From the NCBI GenBank assembly GCA_035541655.1, contig DATKMY010000077.1:1-35528 (forward strand): a stretch of DNA of 35,528 nucleotides. The letters run 5' to 3'. Origin of the DNA: CAIWHR01 sp035541655 (GTDB taxonomy: Bacteria; Pseudomonadota; Gammaproteobacteria; Burkholderiales; Casimicrobiaceae). A program made the translations under genes and the position numbers. The notes beneath the pieces are model-generated. The model was not told the DNA's origin and ran no database searches. It saw nothing but the letters and a program-made list of their open reading frames with translations. This document shows positions 16,714-25,065 of the stretch, piece after piece (within the stretch, counting starts at the first letter, position 1; every line of letters starts with the position of its first letter).

Positions 16714-18036
16714 TCAACCGCCGTCGTTTGCGGCGTTGCCGTCGTCCCCGCGTCGGGCAAAGCGGATCGAGAGCTGCTTCAGCTTCCGATAGAGGTGCGT
16801 ACGCTCGAGGCCTGCCCGCTCGGCCACGCGGCTCATGTTGCTCTGCTCGCGGCCCAGCAGTTGCTCGAAATAGATCCGCTCGAAGGCTTCTCGCGCCTCG
16901 CGCAGCGGTAACTCGAAAAAGCGCGCGGTGATCTCCGGCGCGACGGTCTGGTTCGCGGCCGCAGCCTCGCCGAGCAGTCGCTTCACGTGGTCAGTCGTGA
17001 TGTCGCCGGACCCCGAGGAGAGCGAGAGATTCGCGATCACGCTCTGCAGATGATCGAGATTGCCCGGCCAATAGGCGCCGGTCAGCGCAGCGAGCGCAGC
17101 GGGCTGCAACGTCGCCACCAGGCGCGCGGAGGTCTGCTGCGCGCTGCGCTCCTGCGCGGCGACATCGGCCCAGAACCGGTCGATCAGCGCCGGAATGTCC
17201 TCGCGCCGCGCGCGCAGCGGGGGAAGCAGGACCGCGCCGGCCGACAGCGCCGAGAGGAGCGCCGCGTCGAACTTGCCCTCCGCCGCGAGATTTCCCAGGA
17301 GCTCGGTGCTCGTGCATACGAGCGCTACGTTCGCCTTGTCGAGCTTCGGCAGGAGGAATGCGAGACCGCGCTGCTCGGCCTTCGTGTACTGGCCGATTTC
17401 CTGGCAATACAGCATGCCGTCGCGCGCTTCCTCGAGAACTGCGAGTGGGTTGGCGGCGAGTCTCGCACCGCCCTGGAGCACGACGCGATTGGTATCCGGA
17501 ACGTGCAGCGCGCGCGCCGCGACGTCATGACCGGTGCCGGGCTCGCCGAGGATCAGGACCGCCTTGCGCGCCGCGAGCAGCTGCTCGAGCTGGCGCTCGA
17601 CGTCGCGGACCGCAGTGCTCGCGCCGAGCGCGGCGAGAGACACGCGGCGCGGCTCGCGCGCCGAGGCCGTCTTCAGTGCGCGCGAGACCGTCCCGAGAAG
17701 CTTCTGCAGGCCGACGGGCTTTTCCAGAAAGTCGAACGCGCCGATCTTGGTCGCCTCGACCGCCGTCTCGATCGTCCCGTGACCCGACATCATCACGACC
17801 GGCATCGTCAGCTGGCCCGAGGCCGCCCACTCGCGGAGCAGGGTGACGCCGTCGGTGTCGGGCATCCAGATGTCGAGTAGCACGAGCGCCGGCTGCTCGC
17901 GGGAGCGGTACGCGCGCGCTGCCGTGGCGTTCTCGGCGAGACTGACGCGGTAACCCTCGTCCTGGAGGATTTCCGAGAGCAATTCGCGGATGCCGACTTC
18001 GTCGTCGACGATCAGGATGTCCTTGGCGGGCGTCAT
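16714..18036 (-). CDS. ntrX: NtrX-like response regulator with degenerate AAA+ domain
   Basis: A 440-residue regulator. The N-terminal receiver domain is intact (acidic pocket D11-D12, phospho-acceptor D55 in LLDIWMPD, S84, K106 in FLEKP). The middle resembles the sigma54-activator AAA+ domain but lacks its key parts: the Walker A position of the lysine is histidine (GEPGTGH, H170), the Walker B aspartate is glutamine (GMLYCQEIG, Q212), and the GAFTGA loop with about 40 residues around it is missing. PPLRARREDIPALIDRFW and the PGN motif region remain. A Fis-type helix-turn-helix ends the protein (NMSRVAERAGLERTHLYRKLKQL). It should bind DNA under phosphorylation but not remodel sigma54 polymerase. 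It starts 12 bases after the ntrY-type kinase gene, its probable partner. Confidence 0.88.
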   Translation of the reverse strand: MTPAKDILIVDDEVGIRELLSEILQDEGYRVSLAENATAARAYRSREQPALVLLDIWMPDTDGVTLLREWAASGQLTMPVVMMSGHGTIETAVEATKIGAFDFLEKPVGLQKLLGTVSRALKTASAREPRRVSLAALGASTAVRDVERQLEQLLAARKAVLILGEPGTGHDVAARALHVPDTNRVVLQGGARLAANPLAVLEEARDGMLYCQEIGQYTKAEQRGLAFLLPKLDKANVALVCTSTELLGNLAAEGKFDAALLSALSAGAVLLPPLRARREDIPALIDRFWADVAAQERSAQQTSARLVATLQPAALAALTGAYWPGNLDHLQSVIANLSLSSGSGDITTDHVKRLLGEAAAANQTVAPEITARFFELPLREAREAFERIYFEQLLGREQSNMSRVAERAGLERTHLYRKLKQLSIRFARRGDDGNAANDGG

Positions 18037-18048
18037 GAGGCTCGTATC

Positions 18049-20205
18049 CTACGCCGCTCTCGGGCCGCGCGGGAAAATGAGCGTGACGCGCGCCCCGCGC
18101 GGCGCTCGATTCGCGAGATCGACTCGGCCGTGGTGTTCGTCGACGATCTTCTTGACGATCGCGAGCCCGAGCCCCGTGCCCTTCGCCTTCGTCGTCACGT
18201 ACGGCTCGAACGCGCGATGCAGCACGGTGTCGGGAAATCCCGGTCCCGCGTCGGCGAACGCGAGCACGATTTCGTCGTCTCGAGTCTCGAGGTCGATGTC
18301 GTAGCGCGGCTCGGTCGATTCGACCTGGGCGTCGATCGCGTTCTGCAGAAGATTGTGAAACACCTGGCGCAGGCGCGTCGGCTCGCCCAGGACGACGGCG
18401 GGCTCCGCCGGAAGGTTCAAGCTGATGTACGGACGCAGATTCTCGTAGAGCGCAAGCACGTCCTGCAACAGCGTGCCGATGGCGACCGGTTGCATCGTGC
18501 CGGGTCGCGGCTGCCGCGCGTAGATCGCGAAGTCGTCGACCATGTGCTTCATCGCGGCGACTTGCGCGATGATCGTCTGCGTGCCGCGCGTGAGCGTGTC
18601 GCGCGCGGCGCCGTCGAGATTCGCCGCGAGCTTGTGCTCGAGGCGCTCGGCAGAGAGCTGGATCGGCGTCAGCGGATTCTTGATCTCGTGCGCGAGTCGC
18701 CGCGCGACCTCGCCCCATGCGGCGTCACGCTGGGCCTGCGCGAGCTCGGTCACGTCGTCGAACACGACGACGTAGCCTGCGACCGGCGTCATCGGAAGCC
18801 TCGAGCCGCGCATCAGCAGCGTGCGCATGAGGTTCGCGACCGAAAGCTCCGACTGCTTCTGCCAATGCGCATCGCGGCTGCCCTGAAAGCCGTTCGCGAC
18901 GAGCTCGGCGAAGGGCGCGAGCGCGGGAACTTTGCGCCCCCACTCGGGAAGCGGCATTCCGGTGAGCTCGGCGATCGGCTGCTGCAGGATGACGGCGGCG
19001 CTCGCGTTGGCCGTGCGCAAGCGATAGTGATCGTCGAATGCCAGCACGCCAGCGGAAAGGTTGCCGAGGATGCTTTCGAGGTACGCGCGCGTGGTCTCGG
19101 TCGCGCGGCGCGATTCCTCGGCCTTTTGCTGCGCCTCGGCAAGCTGCGCGGTCATCGTGTTGAACGACTCGGTCAGCACGCCGAGCTCGTCGCGCGAGGT
19201 GACCGGCTGGCGGCGGGTGAAGTCGCCCTGGGTGACCGCGCGCGTGCCTTCGGCGAGAAGGCCGAGCGGCGCCGAGAATCGCTCCGACAGCACGACCGCG
19301 AGACCGAGCGCCGAGGTGAGGGCGAGCAGCAGCGTCAGCGTGAGGGTTACCGCGTACAGACGCTTGAGCGAAACGCGCGAGAACGAGATCTCCTTGTAGT
19401 CGCGTTCGCCGGACTGGACTTTCTCGACCTCTTGCGCGAGCGCCTTCGGCACCGGCTCGATCACCTGGAGCACCTTGAGCGGCTCGAGGCGATCGTCCGT
19501 GTTGACCGGGGTGATGACCCGAAGCACGATCCCGCCTTCGGCGCGCTGCTCGATCGCCGGCGTTTGCTGCTGCAGACGCGCGCGCCGCAGCGCTTGCGCC
19601 GGCGGCGTTTCCGGCGGCGCGGTCGAGGCTCCGACCCCCGCAACCGCCAGCACGTTGCCGGTCGACGAGAAAAGCGTCGCTTCGTAGACGCCGGCCTGTT
19701 CCGCTATGCGATTGAGCCGCGTCCCGAGACTCCCCGGCGCCGTCTCGCCGAGCGTCGCGGCGATCTGCGACGCCTTGTTCGCCGTGTCCTTGAGCAGGTA
19801 CTCGAGCGCGTTGCGCCCGACGTTCAGGCCGCCTTCGAGCGCCCGGTCGACGCGCACGTCGAACCAGCTCTCGATGCTCCTGCCGAGGAATTGCACCGAT
19901 ACCGCATAGACGAGCGCGCCGGGCAGCACCGCGACCAGCGCGAACAGCAGCACGAGCCGCACGGCGAGCCTTGAGCCGAACACACCCGCCTTCAGGTTGC
20001 GTGAGAGGCGCCAGAGCTGATAGCCCACGAGCAGCATCAGTCCGACGACCATCGCGCCGTTCACCATGAGCAGCAGGTCGTAGCGGCGCGCGAACAGCTC
20101 GGTGTTCGCCGAGGCGGTGGCGAGGAGAAACATCGAGATCGCCGCGAGGCACGCGACAACCAGCAGCAGCCAGCGGATCCCGCGCGAGGGTAGGAGCCCG
20201 CTCAT
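18049..20205 (-). CDS. ntrY: NtrY-type membrane sensor histidine kinase
   Basis: A 718-residue sensor kinase. Membrane segments lie at about residues 11-30, 42-63, 80-103 and 283-305, with an exported domain between the third and fourth. A HAMP domain follows (RFSAPLGLLAEGTRAVTQGDF), then a PAS domain at about 370-490, the dimerization and phospho-acceptor motif RRLAHEIKNPLTPIQ with H506, and a catalytic ATPase domain (NLLQNAIDA, DAGPGF, GTGLGLAIVKK). This is the layout of NtrY, which senses redox or nitrogen state in some proteobacteria; the signal here is unknown. The regulator gene follows 12 bases later, so the two form a two-component pair. Confidence 0.93.
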   Translation of the reverse strand: MSGLLPSRGIRWLLLVVACLAAISMFLLATASANTELFARRYDLLLMVNGAMVVGLMLLVGYQLWRLSRNLKAGVFGSRLAVRLVLLFALVAVLPGALVYAVSVQFLGRSIESWFDVRVDRALEGGLNVGRNALEYLLKDTANKASQIAATLGETAPGSLGTRLNRIAEQAGVYEATLFSSTGNVLAVAGVGASTAPPETPPAQALRRARLQQQTPAIEQRAEGGIVLRVITPVNTDDRLEPLKVLQVIEPVPKALAQEVEKVQSGERDYKEISFSRVSLKRLYAVTLTLTLLLALTSALGLAVVLSERFSAPLGLLAEGTRAVTQGDFTRRQPVTSRDELGVLTESFNTMTAQLAEAQQKAEESRRATETTRAYLESILGNLSAGVLAFDDHYRLRTANASAAVILQQPIAELTGMPLPEWGRKVPALAPFAELVANGFQGSRDAHWQKQSELSVANLMRTLLMRGSRLPMTPVAGYVVVFDDVTELAQAQRDAAWGEVARRLAHEIKNPLTPIQLSAERLEHKLAANLDGAARDTLTRGTQTIIAQVAAMKHMVDDFAIYARQPRPGTMQPVAIGTLLQDVLALYENLRPYISLNLPAEPAVVLGEPTRLRQVFHNLLQNAIDAQVESTEPRYDIDLETRDDEIVLAFADAGPGFPDTVLHRAFEPYVTTKAKGTGLGLAIVKKIVDEHHGRVDLANRAPRGARVTLIFPRGPRAA

Positions 20206-20266
20206 TTGTCTGCCCGCATGCCCCCTACGGGGCCACAGCGAGCGGCTTGGGGGGACCCGGCGCCGC
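20206..20266. repeat. Candidate dispersed palindromic repeat between DUF4390 gene and ntrY
   Basis: The 61-base gap holds two nested hairpins: GCCCC/GGGGC around 20219-20232, and GAGCGGC (20240-20246) with GCCGCTC (20262-20268), enclosing a G-run and a C-run. The minus strand reads CCCCCCAAGCCGCTCGC then GGCCCCGTAGGGGGC. From memory this resembles short GC-rich repeats scattered between genes in Comamonadaceae. Only one copy is in the window, so repetition is not shown here. Confidence 0.4.
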
Positions 20267-20863
20267 TCACGGCGTGAAGCTCCATCGATGCCAGTCCGAT
20301 TGCAGCGACCATTCGCGCGAGCCGAGCGCGCTCAGCTGAAACGGCTTCGGAAGCTGGTTGACGTCAAGGCGCAATCGGATTGCCGCTTCGTAGCGCATGC
20401 CCTTCGAGAGCTCGTCGGCACGCGCGATCTGGCGCGAGGTCACCCGTGACAGAAAACGCTCGACTTCATCGAGGCCGTCGAACGTCTGGCCGAGGAGCCC
20501 GCTCGCGACGCGATACTGGCGCGTGAGCGCGTTGTACGAGACGCGATACTGCGTCGAGAACGACATCACCTTCTCGTCGAACCAGTATTTGCGCGGTCGA
20601 ACGAGGTCGAAATCGAGCGCGAAGTACAGCGGCACGCCCTTCTGCAGCGCCTCCTCGAGCGTCGGATTCAACGCGAAGTCGAACTCCGCGTTCAGGACGT
20701 AGGCGTCCTCGTCCGCATGAATGTCGGCCGACTTGACGGCGATCGTGTCGGCACGCGCGAGCGAGACGAGCAGCGAGAGCGCGACGAGGACCGCGGCTGC
20801 GACGATGCGCGAGAGCGAGGCACCCGTGCGGGGCAGGGATATGGATCGAGAGGCTGCGGACAT
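20267..20863 (-). CDS. DUF4390 exported protein
   Basis: A 198-residue protein with an N-terminal hydrophobic signal (IVAAAVLVALSLLVSLARA) and likely cleavage after ARA near residue 38. The mature part is beta-rich and matches what I know as DUF4390: DAYVLNAEFDFALNPTLEEAL, GVPLYFALDFDLVRPRKYWFDE, YRVSYNALTRQYRV, and a WSL-type end. The function is unknown. It always seems to keep company with rsmB and ntrYX in betaproteobacteria; here rsmB lies 80 bases upstream and the kinase 61 bases downstream. The position next to the sensor kinase suggests an envelope role tied to signalling, but that is inference. Confidence 0.85.
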   Translation of the reverse strand: MSAASRSISLPRTGASLSRIVAAAVLVALSLLVSLARADTIAVKSADIHADEDAYVLNAEFDFALNPTLEEALQKGVPLYFALDFDLVRPRKYWFDEKVMSFSTQYRVSYNALTRQYRVASGLLGQTFDGLDEVERFLSRVTSRQIARADELSKGMRYEAAIRLRLDVNQLPKPFQLSALGSREWSLQSDWHRWSFTP

Positions 20864-20943
20864 GCCGGCGGGCGGGCGTCGGACGGGGTGGAGAGTGTCC
20901 GTCGGCGTCGGGGCGGGCGGATTTCCGCGCTAGAGCCGGCCGC

Positions 20944-22248
20944 TCAGGGCTTGCGGAGCAGTGCGTAAAAAAACCCGTCCTGATTGTGGCCCGCGCCGCC
21001 TGACGAAGGCAAGAGTTGTGCACCGCGGCGAGCGACATCGGAGGCAAAGGTGAGGGATTCGCGCAACGCTTCGGGGTGGCGCGCCGCGAACGCCGCGATC
21101 TGCTCTTCGTTCTCCGCGGCGAACACCGAGCAGGTCGCATAGAGCAGGAGCCCGCCTCGGGCGACGCACGGCCATAGCGCGTCCAGAATGCGCGATTGTT
21201 GCGCCGCGAAGCGCGCTACGTCGGACTCGCGACGCAGCCACTTGACGTCGGGGTGACGTCGAACGATCCCGCTTGCCGTGCACGGCACGTCGGCGAGAAT
21301 CCGGTCGAACGGCCGGCCGTCCCACCATTGCGACGGTTCGCCGGCATCGCCCGTGACCACGCGCACATTCGGCGCCGCGACGCGCAGACGATCGAAGTTC
21401 TCTCTCACCCGGGTGAGGCGTTGCGAGTCGTCGTCGAGCGCGACCAGCTCGACATCGGCGAGCTCCGCGATGTGCGTCGCCTTGCCGCCTGGCGCGGCGC
21501 ACGCATCGAGCACGCGCAGCCCTGCGGCGAGTCGCAGCATCGGCGCCGCGAGCTGCGCGCCGAGATCCTGAACCGAGAACGCACCTTCCGCGTAACCCGG
21601 GAGGTCCTCGGCCGGGCGCGGAGCGTCGACGAGCAGTCCTGCATCGCCCTGTGCACCGGCCGAGATCGACGCGGCATGCCATGAGGCGCGCAGCGCTTCG
21701 CGCGTCGTCACTCGGCGATTCACGCGGAGCGCGAGCGGCGGACGGGCGTTGCCCGCTGTGAGGATGTCCTGCCACGTTTCGGGGAATTCGTGACGCAGCC
21801 GCTCGATCCACCACGCCGGATGCGACCAGCGCGCAACTGGATCGTCGCGAACCTCGCTGAGCAATGCCTCGCGCTCCCGCAGATACCGACGCAGCAGCGC
21901 GTTGACGAGCGATTTGGCTGCGGGGCGCGCGATCACGGCCGCCGCGTCCACCGCGCGGTCGACGATCGCGAACGGCGGCGCGCGCGTGTGATCGATCTGG
22001 TAGATCGCCACCGCAACGAGGCAGGAAAGTGCCGGGTCGGCGAAGGGTTTCGCCGCGAGCTTGCGAACGAGCGCGGCGAGCGTTCCCCAATGTCGCAGCG
22101 TGCCGAACGCGAGCTCCTGGACGAGAGCGCGACGCCGGCCGACCGCGTCGCGCCCGCGCGGGGCGAGTTGGCCGAGCGCGACGGGCAGCGCGGCGCCGTC
22201 GAGTACGGCGCGCACGGCGAGCGCCGACAAGCGCTGGGCTTCTTGCAT
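20944..22248 (-). CDS. rsmB: 16S rRNA (cytosine-967-C5)-methyltransferase RsmB
   Basis: A 434-residue enzyme with an N-terminal NusB-like RNA-binding domain (LAFGTLRHWGTL, YQIDHTRAPPFAIVDRAV, VNALLRRYLRE) and a C-terminal SAM-dependent methyltransferase domain (VLDACAAPGGKATHIAEL). Two catalytic cysteines are visible in ADVPCTASG and LLYATCSVF. It methylates C967 of 16S rRNA. The ATG at 22246-22248 is 15 bases after fmt, so it belongs to the def-fmt-rsmB unit found in many bacteria. Confidence 0.96.
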   Translation of the reverse strand: MQEAQRLSALAVRAVLDGAALPVALGQLAPRGRDAVGRRRALVQELAFGTLRHWGTLAALVRKLAAKPFADPALSCLVAVAIYQIDHTRAPPFAIVDRAVDAAAVIARPAAKSLVNALLRRYLREREALLSEVRDDPVARWSHPAWWIERLRHEFPETWQDILTAGNARPPLALRVNRRVTTREALRASWHAASISAGAQGDAGLLVDAPRPAEDLPGYAEGAFSVQDLGAQLAAPMLRLAAGLRVLDACAAPGGKATHIAELADVELVALDDDSQRLTRVRENFDRLRVAAPNVRVVTGDAGEPSQWWDGRPFDRILADVPCTASGIVRRHPDVKWLRRESDVARFAAQQSRILDALWPCVARGGLLLYATCSVFAAENEEQIAAFAARHPEALRESLTFASDVARRGAQLLPSSGGAGHNQDGFFYALLRKP

Positions 22249-22263
22249 GGCGCGATAGACCGC

Positions 22264-23217
22264 CTAGCCGGCGGATACGGTCCCGGGACCGAAGCACGCG
22301 CCGCGACCAAGCCGCCTGCCTGCGAGGAAGGTCGCGGCGGCCATCCGGCGTCCGCCCGCCGGCTGGAGCTCGGCGAGCCTGATCGTCCCGCCACCGCAAG
22401 CGACCGTTACCGATGCCGCATCGATGTCGACGACGGTCCCCGGGGCCGCCGCCGCCGGGGACTCCGAGGGCTCGGCGCGCCAGACCTTGACCCGCCGCGC
22501 TTCGAACGACGCATAGGCACCCGGAGCCGGATCGAACGCGCGGACCTGGCGATCGATCGCCGCGGCGGAGGCGTTCCAGTCAATGGCGGCGTCGACCGCT
22601 CGCACCTTTGGCGCGAGCGTGACGCCGGCTGCCGGCTGGGGTATCCGCGGCAACGATTCGCCCGCGGCGATGCGTCGAAGGACGCGAGTGAGCGCTTGCC
22701 CACCTGCCGCGGCAATCTTCGCCTCGAGTGTCCCGGCAGTGTCACGCGCGTCGATGACGATGCGCTCTGTGCTGATGATCGCTCCGGTGTCGAGCCCGGC
22801 GTCCATTTGCATGATGGTGACGCCGGTGGCGTCGTCGCCCGCGAGAATTGCGCGCTGAATCGGCGCTGCGCCGCGCCATCGCGGGAGGAGCGAGGCATGC
22901 ACATTGATACAGCCCTGGGGAGGGAGCGCGAGGATCGGCGCCGGCAGCAGCAGCCCGTAGGCCGCGACCGCCAGCAGATCGAGCCGAGCGGCGGCGAGCA
23001 TCTCGCGTGCCGCTTCGTTCGCGAGCGTCGGCGGCTGCTCCACGCGAATCCCGCGGTCGAGCGCGAGCTCCTTGACCGCCGAAGGCTCGTGCCGCAATCC
23101 ACGGCCGCGCGGGCGGTCGGGTTGGGTGAGAACCAGCGGGATCGTGAACCCGGCCTCGAGGAGCGCAGCGAGCACCGTGGCCGCGAACGCCGGCGTGCCG
23201 GCGAATCCGACGTTCAT
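22264..23217 (-). CDS. fmt: Methionyl-tRNA formyltransferase
   Basis: A 317-residue enzyme that formylates initiator Met-tRNA with 10-formyltetrahydrofolate. It shows VGFAGTPAFAATVLAALLE, VLTQPDRPRGRG, AAYGLLLPAPIL, the catalytic-site motif CINVHASLLPRWRGAAPIQ (Asn, His) and GVTIMQMDAGLDTGAII with the catalytic aspartate. The C-terminal OB-like domain includes RQVRAFDPAPGAY. The ATG at 23215-23217 lies 20 bases after def; a longer open frame upstream runs through def and LysM and is not used. Confidence 0.97.
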   Translation of the reverse strand: MNVGFAGTPAFAATVLAALLEAGFTIPLVLTQPDRPRGRGLRHEPSAVKELALDRGIRVEQPPTLANEAAREMLAAARLDLLAVAAYGLLLPAPILALPPQGCINVHASLLPRWRGAAPIQRAILAGDDATGVTIMQMDAGLDTGAIISTERIVIDARDTAGTLEAKIAAAGGQALTRVLRRIAAGESLPRIPQPAAGVTLAPKVRAVDAAIDWNASAAAIDRQVRAFDPAPGAYASFEARRVKVWRAEPSESPAAAAPGTVVDIDAASVTVACGGGTIRLAELQPAGGRRMAAATFLAGRRLGRGACFGPGTVSAG

Positions 23218-23237
23218 CGAGTGCCGGCGATCGGGCG

Positions 23238-23741
23238 TTATGCCGTCTGCCGCTGCTTTTTGCGCAGCCGCGTCACGAGGCGCGCCTGTTTCAACGGCGA
23301 GAGGTGATCGACGAAAACGCGCCCGACGAGGTGATCCATCTCGTGCTGAATGCACACTGCGAGCGTCCCTTCCGCATCGAGCTCGAAGGGCTCGCCGCGG
23401 GCGTCCAGCGCGCGCACCCGGATGCGCTCGGCGCGCCTGACCTTGTCGTAGTACCCCGGCACCGAAAGGCAACCTTCCTCGCGCTCTGCCTCGCCTTGCG
23501 CCCAGAGAATCTCGGGATTGATGAAGACCCGGAGCTCGTCCCGGGTTTCCGAGATGTCCATTACGATGATCCGCTTGTGCACGTTGACCTGCGTGGCGGC
23601 AAGGCCGATGCCGGGCGCTGCATACATGGTTTCCGCCATGTCGCGGACGAGCTTCTCGATCTCCGGCGTCACTGTAGCCACGGGCGCAGCAACCTTCCGC
23701 AGCCTCGGATCCGGGTATTCGAGAATGGTCAGGGTCGCCAT
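23238..23741 (-). CDS. def: Peptide deformylase
   Basis: A 167-residue metalloenzyme that removes the formyl group from nascent proteins. All three motifs are present: GIGLAATQV, EGCLSVPG (metal-ligand cysteine) and QHEMDHLVG (two metal-ligand histidines and the catalytic Glu). The ATG at 23739-23741 begins MATLTILEYPDPRLRKVA; a further 33 codons upstream are open but do not look like the family. It is the first gene of a long minus-strand run and is divergent from the LysM gene. Confidence 0.97.
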   Translation of the reverse strand: MATLTILEYPDPRLRKVAAPVATVTPEIEKLVRDMAETMYAAPGIGLAATQVNVHKRIIVMDISETRDELRVFINPEILWAQGEAEREEGCLSVPGYYDKVRRAERIRVRALDARGEPFELDAEGTLAVCIQHEMDHLVGRVFVDHLSPLKQARLVTRLRKKQRQTA

Positions 23742-23834
23742 GAATCTGGGATTGACAATGCCCTCGCGGCGGGGTTCGAGTTGCAACCGAGTCGCCTCCC
23801 AAGGGCCAATCCCCGTCTTTCGGTATGCGTTGGC

Positions 23835-23863
23835 TTGCAAAACGCAGACTGAGGATGCAGAAT
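23835..23863 (+). promoter_or_regulatory. Possible promoter of the LysM-dprA-topB run
   Basis: TTGCAA (23835-23840) and CAGAAT (23858-23863) are 17 bases apart in the 190-base gap divergent from def. Each hexamer matches the sigma70 consensus at four positions. The LysM gene starts about 70 bases on and has a good ribosome-binding site (GGAAGAGG). No equally good minus-strand promoter for def was found. Confidence 0.3.
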
Positions 23864-23931
23864 CCCCCGTAAGCCCTTATTTTGCGGCGCTTTAGGACGT
23901 CTGCAAGCCCGCCCCCACCGGAAGAGGCTTT

Positions 23932-25038
23932 ATGCGTCAGAAGTTTAGCACAGCGAGTTTCCTCGTCGCCGCCGTGGCAGCAATCCTGGTTTGGGGCGCC
24001 GGCGCCGCGGTTGCCGCCGACGTTCAGGTCAACGCAGGCGCTCCCAACCGCTACACGGTGCAAAAAGGCGACACCCTGTGGGGCATTGCGGGCAAGTTCC
24101 TGAAGGACCCCTGGCGTTGGCCAGAGGTCTGGCGGATGAACCGCGAGCAGATCCGCAATCCCCACCTCATTTATCCCGGTGACGTGATCGTCCTCGATCG
24201 CGCCGCCGACGGTGGTCCGCAGCTCTCGCTCGAGCGCCCGACGACGCGCCTCTCGCCATCCGTGCGCTCCTCGCCGCTCGACGTCGAAGCGATTCAGTCG
24301 ATCCCGGCCGGCGATATCGAGCCCTATCTCACGCGCCCGCTGATCACCGGTCCCAACGGCCTCGACAGCGCAGCGCAGATCGTCGCAGGGCGCGACACCC
24401 GCGAGAGCCGCGGCGACGGCGACGTCGCGTACGTGGTCGGCATCGACCCCAGAGCGGGCGACCTGTGGAGCATCTACCGCCAGGGCCGCGAGTTCCGCTC
24501 GCTCGACACCAACGAACTGCTCGGCGTCGAGCAGAAGTATCTCGGGACGGCGAAAGTCGAGCGGTTCGCCGACGTGTCCACGCTGCGCATCTCCACGGCG
24601 AACGAGGAAATCCTGATCGGCGATCGGCTGATCCCGGCGCCCCGGGGAGTGCTGATGAACTACGTTCCGCACTCGCCCGCTCAGCCTGTGGACGGCAGAA
24701 TCATCGCGCTGAGCGGCGACGCCGCCACCGAGGCCGGGCGCGGCTCGATCGTCACGCTCGACAAGGGCGCGCGCAACGGGCTCGACGTCGGAGCGGTACT
24801 CGCGATCTATCGGGTCATTCCGCCGATCGAGGATCCGCGCCCATCGAAGGAGCCCGAGCAGATCGACCCGAACGGCGGCGAGCCGACGCGCTTCTTCACG
24901 CCTGTGCGCCTGCTGCACGTGCCCGACGAGCGTAGCGGGCTGCTATTCGTCTTCCGCGTGTTCGACCGCGTCTCGTACGCGATCCTCCTCAACCAGACCG
25001 ACCCCGTCTTCGTCGGCGACTACGTCCGCAATCCGTAG
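23932..25038 (+). CDS. Exported LysM-domain protein
   Basis: A 368-residue protein with a signal peptide (residues 1 to about 29, ending AAVAA) and one LysM domain at about 40-88 (YTVQKGDTLWGIAGKFLKDPWRWPEVW, then PGDVIVL), which binds peptidoglycan. The remaining 280 residues are beta-rich, with no peptidase or amidase motif that I can see, so it is probably a structural cell-wall protein. GGAAGAGG just before the ATG supports the start. It is 27 bases upstream of dprA; the LysM-dprA pairing next to def is common in betaproteobacteria, but its purpose is not known. Confidence 0.9.
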   Translation: MRQKFSTASFLVAAVAAILVWGAGAAVAADVQVNAGAPNRYTVQKGDTLWGIAGKFLKDPWRWPEVWRMNREQIRNPHLIYPGDVIVLDRAADGGPQLSLERPTTRLSPSVRSSPLDVEAIQSIPAGDIEPYLTRPLITGPNGLDSAAQIVAGRDTRESRGDGDVAYVVGIDPRAGDLWSIYRQGREFRSLDTNELLGVEQKYLGTAKVERFADVSTLRISTANEEILIGDRLIPAPRGVLMNYVPHSPAQPVDGRIIALSGDAATEAGRGSIVTLDKGARNGLDVGAVLAIYRVIPPIEDPRPSKEPEQIDPNGGEPTRFFTPVRLLHVPDERSGLLFVFRVFDRVSYAILLNQTDPVFVGDYVRNP

Positions 25039-25065
25039 CGGCTCCACCGCCGCTGCGCCGAATCG

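Noticed and set aside
18130..19974. A 614-codon plus-strand open frame opposite ntrY
   Set aside because: Antisense shadow; the minus strand encodes an unmistakable histidine kinase.
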